Below are positions 10,001 through 17,259 of a stretch of 64,000 nucleotides of DNA, one piece after another. The stretch lies in assembly GCF_009712605.1 (NCBI RefSeq), contig NZ_WASO01000014.1, positions 310,001 to 374,000 on the forward strand. The letters run 5' to 3'. Position numbers and translations under genes: made by a program. Below the pieces are notes generated by a model. It was not told where the DNA came from. It did no database searches and saw nothing but the letters and a program-made list of their open reading frames with translations. Numbering within the stretch: the first letter of the stretch is position 1; each line of letters begins with the position of its first letter. This stretch comes from Paludibacter sp. (GTDB lineage Bacteria; Bacteroidota; Bacteroidia; Bacteroidales; Paludibacteraceae).

Positions 10001-11538
10001 GTGTGATTCCGATGATTGTCAGTCGCTCGCCGCTGTGGGGTCCATTGGGTACTGTAATTTGTTTCGGGTTGCTTATTTCGATGGTGCTGACACTGTTTAT
10101 TCTTCCGGTTCTCTATACGGTTCTGTATCGCGAAAAGCCGTTAGTGAAAAAGGCACACAAACATATTCCATATCTGAAACGCATGGGTGGCGGTGCTACA
10201 ATTCTTTTGTTGATGCTTGTATTTTCTTCGGCAACAATGACGGCGCAAAAAAGAGATATATCGCTGGATGAGTGCAAGAAACTGGCTGTACAAAATAATT
10301 CGAAGGTCAAAAATGCCAATTTTGAACTTCAGGCTTCGCAGGAAACAAAAAAGGCAGCCTTCACCAGTTATTTCCCTAAAATCAGTGCTTCGGCAAACTA
10401 TGTGAAGTTTAGCGAAAACCTGCTCAAGGTAAGTGTCCCTTCGGTCAATCTGCCGGTCTACAACGGAGATTTGTCAACGTTGGCTTCGGCATCGCAGTAT
10501 GCCTATTTTCCGGGAATGTCTGTATCGACTCTCGATAAAGCAGTTGTTGGAAATGTACTTATTATGCAACCGGTATTTGCCGGAGGTCGTATCATCAACG
10601 GCAATAAGCTTGCAAAACTGGGAGAAGATGTCAGTGCCAGCAAGGTAGTTCTTTCGAAGAGCGAAGTAGTGCAAAAAGCCGAAGAACAGTACTGGCAGAT
10701 CGTGTCGTTGCGCGAAAAAATGAAGACTTTGCGCATGTTGCAAATGCTGCTTGATAGTACCTATAAACAAGCTAACGATGCCTATCATGCAGGTTTGATT
10801 AATCGTAATGACGTGATGAAAGTAACCCTGAAAAAAAGTGATACGAAAGTAAATGAGCTTCAGCTTTCCAATGGCATTAAACTATCTACCATGGCTTTGT
10901 GTCAGTATATAGGTCTGCCTTACGATTCTACGATCGTATTCGGGGAAGAAATTCCTCTCTATAAAACGCCCGAGCAGGTATATCTTGATTCGAAACAGGC
11001 TGTAACAAACCGCGAGGAGTATAAATTGCTCGGTCAAAGTGTGAAGGCGGAAGAATTGCAATCAAAGCTGAAATTGGGAGAGTACATGCCAGAAGTTGCT
11101 GTTGGGGTAGGAGGTGTATATCAGAATGTTGCAGGTTCGCACAATTCGTTTGGTTTGGTGATGGCTTCGGTAAAGGTACCAATTTCCGATTGGTGGGAGG
11201 CTTCGCATACAATGAAAGCACGTAAACAAAAGGAACAGATAGCACGTAACGAAAGCAAGAATAATACCGAATTGCTGACGCTTGAAATTGAGAAGACTTG
11301 GAACGAACTGACGGAATCCTACAAGCAGATTGCTATTGCCAGCGAATCCATCGGACAGGCAGAAGAAAATCTTCGCATAAACCGTGATAATTTCAATGCT
11401 GGGATGATAAACATCTCCGATTTGCTTGAGGCTGAAACGATGCTGCAACAGGCTAAAAACCAGTTGACGGATAGTCAGACCAGGTATAAATCCAAACTGG
11501 TTGCTTATTTGCAGGTAACCGGTAGATATGAGAAGTAA
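7075..11538 (+). CDS. RND efflux permease fused to TolC-like channel
   Basis: A single 1487-residue frame. Residues 1-1036 are a complete RND permease of the AcrB/MexB type: 12 helices, two large periplasmic loops, TM4 motif GMIVDNSIVV with Asp407 (the second Asp of AcrB is Asn408 here), and TM10 motif VVRNGIILIDY with Arg931 where AcrB has Lys. Residues 1037-1057 look like a signal peptide (GGGATILLLMLVFSSATMTA), and 1058-1487 are a TolC/OEP-type outer-membrane channel with its two repeated helical halves. There is no stop or frameshift in the junction (10140-10260). The embedded signal may act as a 13th helix or be cut to release the channel. It acts with the adaptor upstream; 150 bases separate them. 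Confidence 0.93.
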   Translation: MKQKKIGYIGWAMRYHNITNILVVLFIIFGVVALIKMPRNEFPQFTIRQGLVIGVYPGATSAEVEEQLTKQVENYLFGFKEVKKKDTYSESKDGMMIIYVELNDNVKDADAFWSKLKHGLNEFKSSLPPGVAALIANSDFGDTSAMLISMSSDTKGYKDMEEQLKRLKSECRKIPAVSKIKDYGILRDKIYVNVAPEKLNEYNIKSLSLLAQYQPAGLVSPAGTLKNGTHDLNVHFPANFQSEKDLADQIVYSDPKGGVVRLKDIATIQRHTDSDPESYIRQDGKKTILLSLEMQPGNNIVAFGKDVDKALDVFKKHCPKDIEANVISNLPHYVYDSVADFMREFIIAIVAVMLVVMMLLPMRVASIAGLTVPIAVLITLGFLYFFGVELNTVSLAGLIVVLGMIVDNSIVVIDNYVEKKDHGMSSWHAAIKSARELVTPILTATMAICVVYIPLGFMLPGTSGDFVQPLPLTICIALVVSVIVALFVVPFLNFFFIKKGLKSDEEKVGKKSFLDKMQAAFDTMLEKAFRHPKRTIAFGIGSVILAVVLFKAIDQRLFPEMERNQFAVEVYLDEGASLESTAKVMNTLSNALEKDSRVTTVTSFIGTSSPRFHTAYAPHLPSTNYGQLMVNTTDNEATRAVCEEYDKKFNGAFPNAHIKWKILALQKSKYPIELRISGDSIKDIRKAEAMIDSVIKPVKGIAWVNPDWGQKKQNIRVDLDKDKANRMGYSKGVVATSVMTGLNGIPLTTVWENDYPVGVELRQDQGTKKNIDYLSNQFITSPATYSAMPLRSFAKLSPEWEEGTIVHRNGTRTLTIQIDVMANYMASSITDQIKPQLDKLKLPEGVTLSYGGELEDQEISFIPMSYALAISIAVIFFILLFQFKKIKLASIIMSTMLLGLPGAAIGLFLARYPFSLTGFIGITSLCGIVVRNGIILIDYLQELRVLHGMSVKEAALAAGKRRMRPIFLTSAAASVGVIPMIVSRSPLWGPLGTVICFGLLISMVLTLFILPVLYTVLYREKPLVKKAHKHIPYLKRMGGGATILLLMLVFSSATMTAQKRDISLDECKKLAVQNNSKVKNANFELQASQETKKAAFTSYFPKISASANYVKFSENLLKVSVPSVNLPVYNGDLSTLASASQYAYFPGMSVSTLDKAVVGNVLIMQPVFAGGRIINGNKLAKLGEDVSASKVVLSKSEVVQKAEEQYWQIVSLREKMKTLRMLQMLLDSTYKQANDAYHAGLINRNDVMKVTLKKSDTKVNELQLSNGIKLSTMALCQYIGLPYDSTIVFGEEIPLYKTPEQVYLDSKQAVTNREEYKLLGQSVKAEELQSKLKLGEYMPEVAVGVGGVYQNVAGSHNSFGLVMASVKVPISDWWEASHTMKARKQKEQIARNESKNNTELLTLEIEKTWNELTESYKQIAIASESIGQAEENLRINRDNFNAGMINISDLLEAETMLQQAKNQLTDSQTRYKSKLVAYLQVTGRYEK

Positions 11539-11544
11539 GAAGAA

Positions 11545-11592
11545 ATCTGCCGGACGGTTGTAAATGGAATCGGGTCAAATTGTCCGGCAGAT
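11545..11592 (+). terminator. Hairpin after the efflux operon
   Basis: Eleven-base perfect arms ATCTGCCGGAC (11545-11555) and GTCCGGCAGAT (11582-11592) with a 26-base loop, starting 6 bases after the pump stop codon. ACTTCT just beyond the right arm can also pair with AGAAGT at 11531-11536. No long T run follows, so it may be a weak terminator or an mRNA 3'-end stabiliser. Confidence 0.5.
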
Positions 11593-11696
11593 ACTTCTGA
11601 AAAGAGATCTTAGTGAAGTATAATCTGATAATAAATTGAATGACTTTTGTTTAATAACCAGTCGGTTAAAAAAGGCTAAACAAAAATTGGATTCTT

Positions 11697-11726
11697 TTGC
11701 AGTTTGCTCTTTCGGGAGTACTTTTG
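11697..11726 (+). promoter_or_regulatory. Promoter of the marR gene
   Basis: TTG at 11697-11699, a 19-base spacer and TACTTTTG at 11719-11726 match the Bacteroidetes -33/-7 consensus exactly. It shows that the MarR gene has its own promoter and is not simply the tail of the pump operon. Transcription would start about 50 bases before the ATG. Confidence 0.7.
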
Positions 11727-11782
11727 CAAGGATTAACAATTCGATTAAACATCGTCATTGCATCTAAAATTGAACTAAAAAT

Positions 11783-12229
11783 ATGGAAGCTGTAGTAGAA
11801 TACGAAACCGTACTCAATATTCTTTCCGGTAGAGTGGGAGATAAAATAAAGCGTCCTTTCTATAAGGCATTTGCCCGCGAATGTATTGCCATCTCGTCTG
11901 AGCAATATGCCATACTTGCTTGTCTTGTGAAACAAAATATGGTAACACAGCAAACTCTGTGCGGCCTGACAAAGAAAGACAAGCCTAACGTAACACGCCT
12001 GCTTGATCGTCTGGAAAATAAAAGCCTTGTACAAAGAATTGCAGATGCTGAAGACAAACGCAAGAAACGTATTTGCATTACCGAACAAGGAATGCTTGTT
12101 TATGAAAAGGTGAACCACATTGTCTCTGACATGGTTTCACATGCAATGAAGAATATTGATGAAGGTCAACTGGTGGTCTTTCAGGATGTATTAAGACATA
12201 TGATGCACAACCTCTCAATGGTTGTCTGA
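11783..12229 (+). CDS. MarR-family transcriptional regulator
   Basis: A 148-residue winged-helix regulator. Residues 35-105 carry the fold: SSEQYAILACL, a helix-turn-helix with LCGLTKKDKPNVTRLLDRLE, and the wing around DAEDKRKKRICITEQG. The N- and C-terminal helices would form the dimer interface. It follows the RND-TolC gene by 244 bases but has its own consensus promoter. MarR proteins often control efflux pumps in response to phenolics or drugs, so it may be a second input on this pump, in addition to TetR; the sequence alone does not prove this. Confidence 0.9.
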   Translation: MEAVVEYETVLNILSGRVGDKIKRPFYKAFARECIAISSEQYAILACLVKQNMVTQQTLCGLTKKDKPNVTRLLDRLENKSLVQRIADAEDKRKKRICITEQGMLVYEKVNHIVSDMVSHAMKNIDEGQLVVFQDVLRHMMHNLSMVV

Positions 12230-12271
12230 ATTGCTATGCTTCGCTATAAATGGCGTGTTTGTTTGTCGTCC

Positions 12272-12487
12272 GGCATACGAACATGCCTTTAACCCAAATT
12301 CCGCGATAGCGGAATTTGCCCGAAGGGCTGACGAAAAATAATATTTTTGTCAGGGTTAACCCCGACATTTTTGCAGGTAATCTGCAAAAATCGTCGATTA
12401 ATCAACATAAATTTTTTCTATTGATTAATTTTGGGTTTAATCTTTATATGTATCTTACCTGTTGACGCTATAAATCAAAGGTAAGAT
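12272..12487. repeat. Dense nested-hairpin element, unknown
   Basis: This stretch fills most of the 324-base gap after marR. Going left to right: GGCAT/ATGCC (12272-12287); an outer stem TTAACCC (12289-12295) with GGGTTAA (12353-12359) enclosing three abutting hairpins, AAATTCCGC/GCGGAATTT (12296-12317), GCCC/GGGC (12318-12328) and TGAC-G-AAAAAT/ATTTTTGTCA (12329-12352); then ATTTTTGCAG/CTGCAAAAAT (12367-12391, extended by CGAC/GTCG), ATTAATCAA/TTGATTAAT (12397-12429) and ATCTTACCT/AGGTAAGAT (12452-12487). The three inner hairpins and outer stem leave no unpaired base at the junction. CGCTATAAAT occurs at both edges (12242-12251 and 12466-12475). It could be a structured RNA or a palindromic mobile repeat. 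Confidence 0.7.
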
Positions 12488-12553
12488 TAAAAAATCACAT
12501 AAATTACTGTTTGTAGAATTGTTACAAACTACTTCCAGTTAAAAAAACGTGCC

Positions 12554-14377
12554 GTGAGTTCAAGACTTTTTACCTTTCTTAAGAGCTATCTCTTCTTTAT
12601 TCTCCTTTTTGTAGTGCAGAAACCGCTGTTTATGCTTTACCACTGGGACCAGTCTTCTAAAGCGTCGTTTGGCGACTGGTTTGCCGTGATTTGGCATGGA
12701 TTGCCCATGGATATTTCCACGGCAGGTTATTTCGTCGTTATTCCGGCCTTGCTGCTTATAGCTTCCATCTGGGCGGATCGTAAATATATTGCTCCAGCGG
12801 TGAATGTCTACGGTATGGTGGTGTTGTTTGTTATAGCACTTATTTTTCTGGTCGATATTGTGTTGTACTCCTTTTGGAGGTTTCGCATCGATACTACACC
12901 GCTGTTTTACCTGAAATCGCCCAAAGATGCGTTGGCAAGTGCATCAACATGGATGTTGATTTTGGGCGTTGTTTGTTTGGTGCTCTGTTTTGCGGGTACT
13001 TACTGGCTTTTCCGTCGCTATGTACTCGGCTTGTATCAAAAAATGCCGAAGGTGCCCGTACGTCGCGTGGTCTATACCGTTTTTATGACGTTACTTACGG
13101 CCATGCTGATTATTCCCATTCGGGGCGGCATTTCCGTATCAACCATGAACGTGGGGAATGCCTATTTTAGCAACGTATTGTTTCTCAATCATTCAGCCGT
13201 CAATCCGGTCTTCAACCTTATGGCTTCTTTCGGGGCAGAAAATGATTTCGGACAACAATATCGTTTTATGAACGACAAAGAGGCACATCGTATATTCGCC
13301 GAACTACGGGAAAAACCTATTGCAGCCGATTCCGTTCCTTCGTTGTTGAACCAGCAACGCCCTAATGTTATCTTCTTCATTCTTGAGAGTTTCATGTCGA
13401 AAGATTTCGAGTCATTGGGAGGCCTTCCTGTGGCACAAAACCTGAACCGCTTGTGCGGAGAAGGGGTGGTTTTTACCCATATCTATGCCAATAGTTTCCG
13501 CACCGATAGGGGAATTATTGCCAACCTGAGCGGTTATCCGGCGCAGCCTACCACCTCGATAATGAAGTATCCGGTGAAAAGTCAGAGCCTGCCATCCATT
13601 CAGAAATCATTGAAAAATGCGGGTTATGCCTGTTCGTACTATTATGGTGGTGATGCCGACTTTACCAATATGCGCTCTTATCTGATGAGTTCGGGCATCG
13701 ACAAAATTATTTCGGATAAGGATTTTTCACTCAAAGAGCGAATGTCAAAATGGGGAGCTCCCGATCATATTCTGATTCGCAGAGTGTTAACCGATTTGCA
13801 GCATCCGCCCCGCCAGCCATTCTTTACTGTTGTGCAGACCCTCAGTAGTCACGAGCCGTTTGAAGTGCCGATGCACCGGCTCAAAGATCCATATCTCAAC
13901 TCGGTAGCTTATACCGACAGTTGTTTGGGCGTTTTTATTAATGAACTTAAGAAATCGCCACTTTGGAAAAATACGCTGCTGGTGTTTGTCCCCGATCATG
14001 CCATGCGTTATCCGGCAACAATAGATAACACTGATCCAAACCGATACAAAATTCCCATTATCTGGGCGGGTGGGGCAGTGCGGCATCCCGTGAAGGTCGA
14101 TCGTTACGGTAGTCAGATTGATCAGGCTGCTACCCTGCTTTACCAGTTGGGAATCGATCATTCGGCCTTTACCTTTAGTAAAAACCTGTTGAATCGCAAT
14201 AATCCGCAGTTCGGCTTCTTTGACTTTGTCGACGGATTCGGCTTCGCCTCCCCGCAGCGCGAAGTGGTGTACGACCATGCTCAGAAAAAGGTGGTATACG
14301 GCGATCCAACTTCGGTGGAATTTACCAAAGGGAAGGCTTTTCTGCAATGCCTGTATGACGATCTGGCCAAAAGGTAA
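12554..14377 (+). CDS. LTA-synthase-like phosphoglycerol transferase
   Basis: A 607-residue inner-membrane protein with five helices (about residues 8-190) followed by a periplasmic sulfatase/alkaline-phosphatase-fold domain (about 270-560). Visible active-site elements are NVIFFILESF (metal-binding Glu), SFRTDRGI with the likely nucleophile Thr317, LSSHEPF, and VFVPDHAMRYP (Asp-His metal ligands). Such proteins transfer phosphoglycerol or phosphoethanolamine head groups to envelope polymers; in Bacteroidetes the acceptor is not known. The start is a GTG at 12554; the first in-frame ATG would cut into TM1. A hairpin GTTTGTA/TACAAAC (12509-12529) lies just upstream. Confidence 0.87.
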   Translation: MSSRLFTFLKSYLFFILLFVVQKPLFMLYHWDQSSKASFGDWFAVIWHGLPMDISTAGYFVVIPALLLIASIWADRKYIAPAVNVYGMVVLFVIALIFLVDIVLYSFWRFRIDTTPLFYLKSPKDALASASTWMLILGVVCLVLCFAGTYWLFRRYVLGLYQKMPKVPVRRVVYTVFMTLLTAMLIIPIRGGISVSTMNVGNAYFSNVLFLNHSAVNPVFNLMASFGAENDFGQQYRFMNDKEAHRIFAELREKPIAADSVPSLLNQQRPNVIFFILESFMSKDFESLGGLPVAQNLNRLCGEGVVFTHIYANSFRTDRGIIANLSGYPAQPTTSIMKYPVKSQSLPSIQKSLKNAGYACSYYYGGDADFTNMRSYLMSSGIDKIISDKDFSLKERMSKWGAPDHILIRRVLTDLQHPPRQPFFTVVQTLSSHEPFEVPMHRLKDPYLNSVAYTDSCLGVFINELKKSPLWKNTLLVFVPDHAMRYPATIDNTDPNRYKIPIIWAGGAVRHPVKVDRYGSQIDQAATLLYQLGIDHSAFTFSKNLLNRNNPQFGFFDFVDGFGFASPQREVVYDHAQKKVVYGDPTSVEFTKGKAFLQCLYDDLAKR

Positions 14378-14427
14378 GGCCTGCGTTATTTATTCCTGAA
14401 TTGATGACAGCAATTGTATTCATGAGT

Positions 14428-14435
14428 TATCTTTG
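14428..14435 (+). promoter_or_regulatory. -7 box before the START gene
   Basis: TATCTTTG matches TAnnTTTG and lies 21 bases before the ATG at 14457. A TTG at the expected -33 distance is not clear (nearest at 14401-14403, 24-base spacer). It suggests independent transcription from the sulfatase gene. Confidence 0.45.
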
Positions 14436-14456
14436 TACTCTAAAGAGAAAATTGAA

Positions 14457-15074
14457 ATGAAAAACAAATGGAATTACCTCATAATATTGTGTTTGTCGAT
14501 CATGTTTTTCCCTTTTCTGACTTCAGCTCAGAACTGGAAGTTTATCAAAGAAAAACATGGGGTACAATTGTATTCTCGCCATGAAGCGGGAAAAGGATTG
14601 AAATATTTCAAGGGAGTTGCAGAATTGCCAATATCGGCCGAAAAGATTTTTGCTATGCTCGAAAATGTACACCAAACCGACTGGTGGACAAAAGATGTTA
14701 CTCAATTGAAAGTGCTGCATTACGAAAAGGACCGTTTAGCTCAATTATACCTGGTTTACCGTTTGCCCTGGCCCTTTAAGCACAGAGATTTGTATATGAA
14801 CATCACAGCCTCGATAAACAGTGCAACCGGAGAACGCCGGTTGACTTCCGTTCCATTTCGTGGCACAACTGTAGAAAATAGAGATTACGTCCGTATTAAA
14901 GATTTTCGGGAAGAGTGTAAGATTTGGCCCATCGACAACAATCGTTCCCGCATGGAGCTTGAATTTTATATAGACCCCGGTACTGGTTTGCCCGACTGGC
15001 TGGTAAATATGGTACTGGCCGATTCTCCCATTCGGATCATCAATACAATAAAAGAGTATTTATCCGGTACATAA
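14457..15074 (+). CDS. Secreted START-domain protein
   Basis: A 205-residue protein with a signal peptide (cut after TSA, about residue 24) and a START/SRPBCC lipid-binding domain (about 28-200). The pattern WKFIKEKHGVQLYSR, AMLENVHQTDWWTKD, YRLPWPFKHRDLY and a C-terminal amphipathic helix ending TIKEYLSG is typical of bacterial StAR-like proteins. It probably binds a hydrophobic ligand in the periplasm. The ATG at 14457 was preferred over an in-frame TTG at 14433 that overlaps the -7 box. It is followed by a strong terminator. Confidence 0.83.
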   Translation: MKNKWNYLIILCLSIMFFPFLTSAQNWKFIKEKHGVQLYSRHEAGKGLKYFKGVAELPISAEKIFAMLENVHQTDWWTKDVTQLKVLHYEKDRLAQLYLVYRLPWPFKHRDLYMNITASINSATGERRLTSVPFRGTTVENRDYVRIKDFREECKIWPIDNNRSRMELEFYIDPGTGLPDWLVNMVLADSPIRIINTIKEYLSGT

Positions 15075-15153
15075 AAGAAAAATAACACAGGTTGAGTTTG
15101 TGCTTAGTTCATTCTTACCTGTCTCCTGATACAATTTTCCAAATGATGTATAG

Positions 15154-15186
15154 AGCCCAGTCCTCAATAGGACGGGGCTTTTTTTG
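15154..15186 (+). terminator. Rho-independent terminator after START gene
   Basis: Stem AGCCC-A-GTCCT (15154-15164) with AGGAC-G-GGGCT (15169-15179), a CAAT loop and a run of T (15179-15185). It lies 80 bases after the stop of the START gene. Confidence 0.85.
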
Positions 15187-15417
15187 TTGGTAATAAAAAT
15201 AATATTAACCTAAATAAGCATTTAACGAAAAGAAATTTGTAGTTTTGAGGCAGGAAATAACTGATCTCCTGTGCTGTATAGTATCTCATAAAATATACTT
15301 GCAAAACGACTTTCTATTTTCGGGATATAACTGCACATATAATGTTACTAGTCATATTAAGAAAAACTGCCTTATAAGAGGAAAGTTGAATTAGAATAAA
15401 AAATTAAAACAAGGAGT
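15187..15417. other. AT-rich gap before a hypothetical gene
   Basis: Together with the terminator upstream this makes a 343-base gap. It is AT-rich, has no plausible reading frame and no clear TAnnTTTG box; the promoter of the following gene must be here but I cannot place it. Confidence 0.5.
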
Positions 15418-15846
15418 ATGAATATTTTTGGAAAGCCAGAATTCTGGTATACCGTGACTTCAATTTCAGTCGCCTTTATAATTTATTTTCTTTCACAAAA
15501 TAAGAAATCTGGGAAAAGATTAATTCTTAAATTATATTTGGCAAATCAGACGCTTTCGCTTTCAATTCAAAAAGATCTTGAAGGCTTCATTGAAAAGCAC
15601 AATGCATTTAATGCTATTGCTTTCCCTGAGAAGAATATAACTTATGGACATATGCTTGAACAAATGAAAGCAGAGTTTGAAGTAAATTTATCAGAATCAC
15701 TATATCAAAAATTAAAAAAGAAGAACCTATCCAAACCTGAGATTGAAGTTGCTATTGATTCATTGAATAAACAGAACGAGGCTTTAAGATTGGTTGATTT
15801 GGATATGAAATTAGTAATTAGAAAAGCGGATTCTTCTCTTAATTAA
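15418..15846 (+). CDS. Hypothetical protein with N-terminal membrane anchor
   Basis: A 142-residue protein I do not recognise. Residues 9-26 form one membrane helix (FWYTVTSISVAFIIYFL), followed by a Lys-rich, mostly helical soluble part with no Cys and several heptad-like stretches (MLEQMKAEFEVNLSES, PEIEVAIDSLNKQNEALRL). An AAGGAG lies unusually close to the ATG (one base between), so translation may be weak. The base composition is more AT-rich than that of flanking genes, which may mean an accessory gene. Product and role unknown. Confidence 0.6.
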   Translation: MNIFGKPEFWYTVTSISVAFIIYFLSQNKKSGKRLILKLYLANQTLSLSIQKDLEGFIEKHNAFNAIAFPEKNITYGHMLEQMKAEFEVNLSESLYQKLKKKNLSKPEIEVAIDSLNKQNEALRLVDLDMKLVIRKADSSLN

Positions 15847-16211
15847 GACAAAACTACAGTTGCTAATATATTACTATGATAATAGTTCGTATTACAAAAT
15901 ATTAGCTTGTATTGCCCCTATATTCACTTTGTTGCTATGCAACAGCGAATACTTTCGTACCCCCCCGTGCGCATGCCTTGGTTGTTTGGGGATGCTGGGC
16001 GGATCCGACCCAAATGGAGATTGGTTGTCGGGTATGAGGGAACAACTTGCTCTTTTAAAGACCTAAATATTTCATTGTAATCATTCATTCCGGTTAGCAG
16101 ATACATTCTTAGTGAATAAAAAACTCTAAAGTCTCCTGTTTTTGAAGATATTGACTAAATAATAGCTTATCTTGCGTGACGAATTACACAACTCATCTAA
16201 ATCTAAAAACT
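15847..16211. other. Gap with a GC-rich relic-like block
   Basis: A 365-base gap. The middle (about 15950-16050) is markedly GC-rich compared with its surroundings, contains a run of C (15960-15966) and a near-palindrome TGGGCGGATCCGACCCA (16000-16016), and a small GTTGC-TAT-GCAAC hairpin lies to its left. Short frames on both strands here lack start signals and do not resemble known proteins; the block may be a decayed repeat. The right part is AT-rich leader for the DUF1398 gene. Confidence 0.45.
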
Positions 16212-16601
16212 ATGTTTACAGTAGATCAGATTGAACAGGCTCACAGCAAGGTGAAGTCGGGTGCCGACTTTCCCAAATATATTGCAGAAATCAGGCAAAT
16301 GGGCGTTACGGCTTTTGAAACCTGGGTGAACGATGGGCATACTATTTATTTCGGGGAAGAAGGATTTCAAGCCAAATCATTGCCTCAATACGATGCACTG
16401 GTTATTAATGATGAATGCGATCGAAAACGTTTTATTCACTATTTGAAAATCCATCAGCAAGGCCAGACCGACTTTTATACCTTTTGTTATCATTGTGCTG
16501 AAACGGGTATCGAAAAATGGTTTGTCAGTCTGGACGATATGCTCTGTACCTATTTCGATAAAGCCTCAAACGAAGTGCTGGAAGAACGGATTCCTCATTA
16601 A
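16212..16601 (+). CDS. DUF1398 (YbcV-like) protein
   Basis: A 129-residue soluble protein of the DUF1398 family: FTVDQIEQAHSKVKSGADFP at the N-terminus, then YIAEIRQMGVTAFETWVNDG and a C-terminal CAETGIEKWFVSLDDMLCTY. The family includes E. coli YbcV and has no known activity. The ATG at 16212 begins at the conserved N-terminus; an upstream in-frame ATG at 16176 adds 12 residues with no similarity and was not chosen. The next gene starts 14 bases after its stop, so the two are probably cotranscribed. Confidence 0.82.
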   Translation: MFTVDQIEQAHSKVKSGADFPKYIAEIRQMGVTAFETWVNDGHTIYFGEEGFQAKSLPQYDALVINDECDRKRFIHYLKIHQQGQTDFYTFCYHCAETGIEKWFVSLDDMLCTYFDKASNEVLEERIPH

Positions 16602-16615
16602 TAATTGTCTTGCTG

Positions 16616-16966
16616 ATGAAAGAGTTTGTATTAATATTCAGGATGGACATAATCACCGAAGAAGCCCAACCAACAGCTGAACAGATGCACGGGTATATGC
16701 AACAATGGACGGAGTGGATAAGTTTCATCAAAGATAAAGGACAACTGGTCGACGGAGGTAACCACTTTTCCAGAGAAGGTCGCGTACTAAAGCGTGGTAA
16801 CGAGGTTATTGAAGGTCCTTATGTAGCCGACCGGAATTCGGTTGCCGGTTATATCCTTATTCGGGCAATAGATGTGGATGATGCAACACGCATTGCTGAA
16901 AAATGTCCGATACTGCTGGGCGAAAATACCAGTGTGGAAATACGGGAAGTGGGGCAGCCCGGCTGA
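16616..16966 (+). CDS. YCII-domain protein
   Basis: A 116-residue protein of the YCII/DGPF-like superfamily: MKEFVLIFRMD strand, a helix with EQMHGYMQQWTEWISFIKDKG, then LVDGGNH, EVIEGPYVADRNSVAGYILIRA and a C-terminal AEKCPIL with a VEIREV strand. The ferredoxin-like fold is found in small enzymes and, in the PhnB/YCII group, next to ECF sigma factors; no sigma factor is present here. The ATG at 16616 was used rather than a TTG at 16610. Function not assigned. Confidence 0.8.
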   Translation: MKEFVLIFRMDIITEEAQPTAEQMHGYMQQWTEWISFIKDKGQLVDGGNHFSREGRVLKRGNEVIEGPYVADRNSVAGYILIRAIDVDDATRIAEKCPILLGENTSVEIREVGQPG

Positions 16967-17072
16967 TAGATTACAGATACCAGACTGATTTACTACTCAA
17001 TATGTTGAAAGATAAAACATTCTGAGTATCTGATATTTTGCCTAATGGCTTGAAAAGCCTCATTTTCATAAC

Positions 17073-17128
17073 CGCAGGTCTGTGGCCTGCGCGCGAGCAT
17101 AGCTTGAACCCACACGACCTGAAAGGTC
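17073..17128. repeat. Pair of short GC palindromes
   Basis: CGCAGG (17073-17078) pairs with CCTGCG (17086-17091), and GACCT-GAA-AGGTC occupies 17116-17128. Both stand in an otherwise AT-rich 293-base gap before the thioredoxin gene and look like a degenerate dispersed repeat. No gene is seen in the gap. Confidence 0.45.
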
Positions 17129-17259
17129 GGACGATACTAAAAGTAATGCCTTTGACTATGTCGATTCCCAATTCAGACGAAATAAGACTCAATTTGGTGA
17201 CATATCAGATAATCATTTAAAATATTAGCGTGCTTTTTTAATCAAATAATCTTACCATC

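Noticed and set aside
10183-11538. TolC-like channel as a separate gene starting at ATG 10183
   Set aside because: No stop codon separates it from the permease and no ribosome site precedes the ATG; a single fused frame is the simplest reading, with possible cleavage noted.
15860-16106. Short frames on both strands in the GC-rich block
   Set aside because: No start signals, no recognisable similarity; overlapping frames on both strands indicate composition bias.
17038-17220. 60-residue frame before the thioredoxin gene
   Set aside because: Covers the palindromic repeat pair and has no plausible start context.
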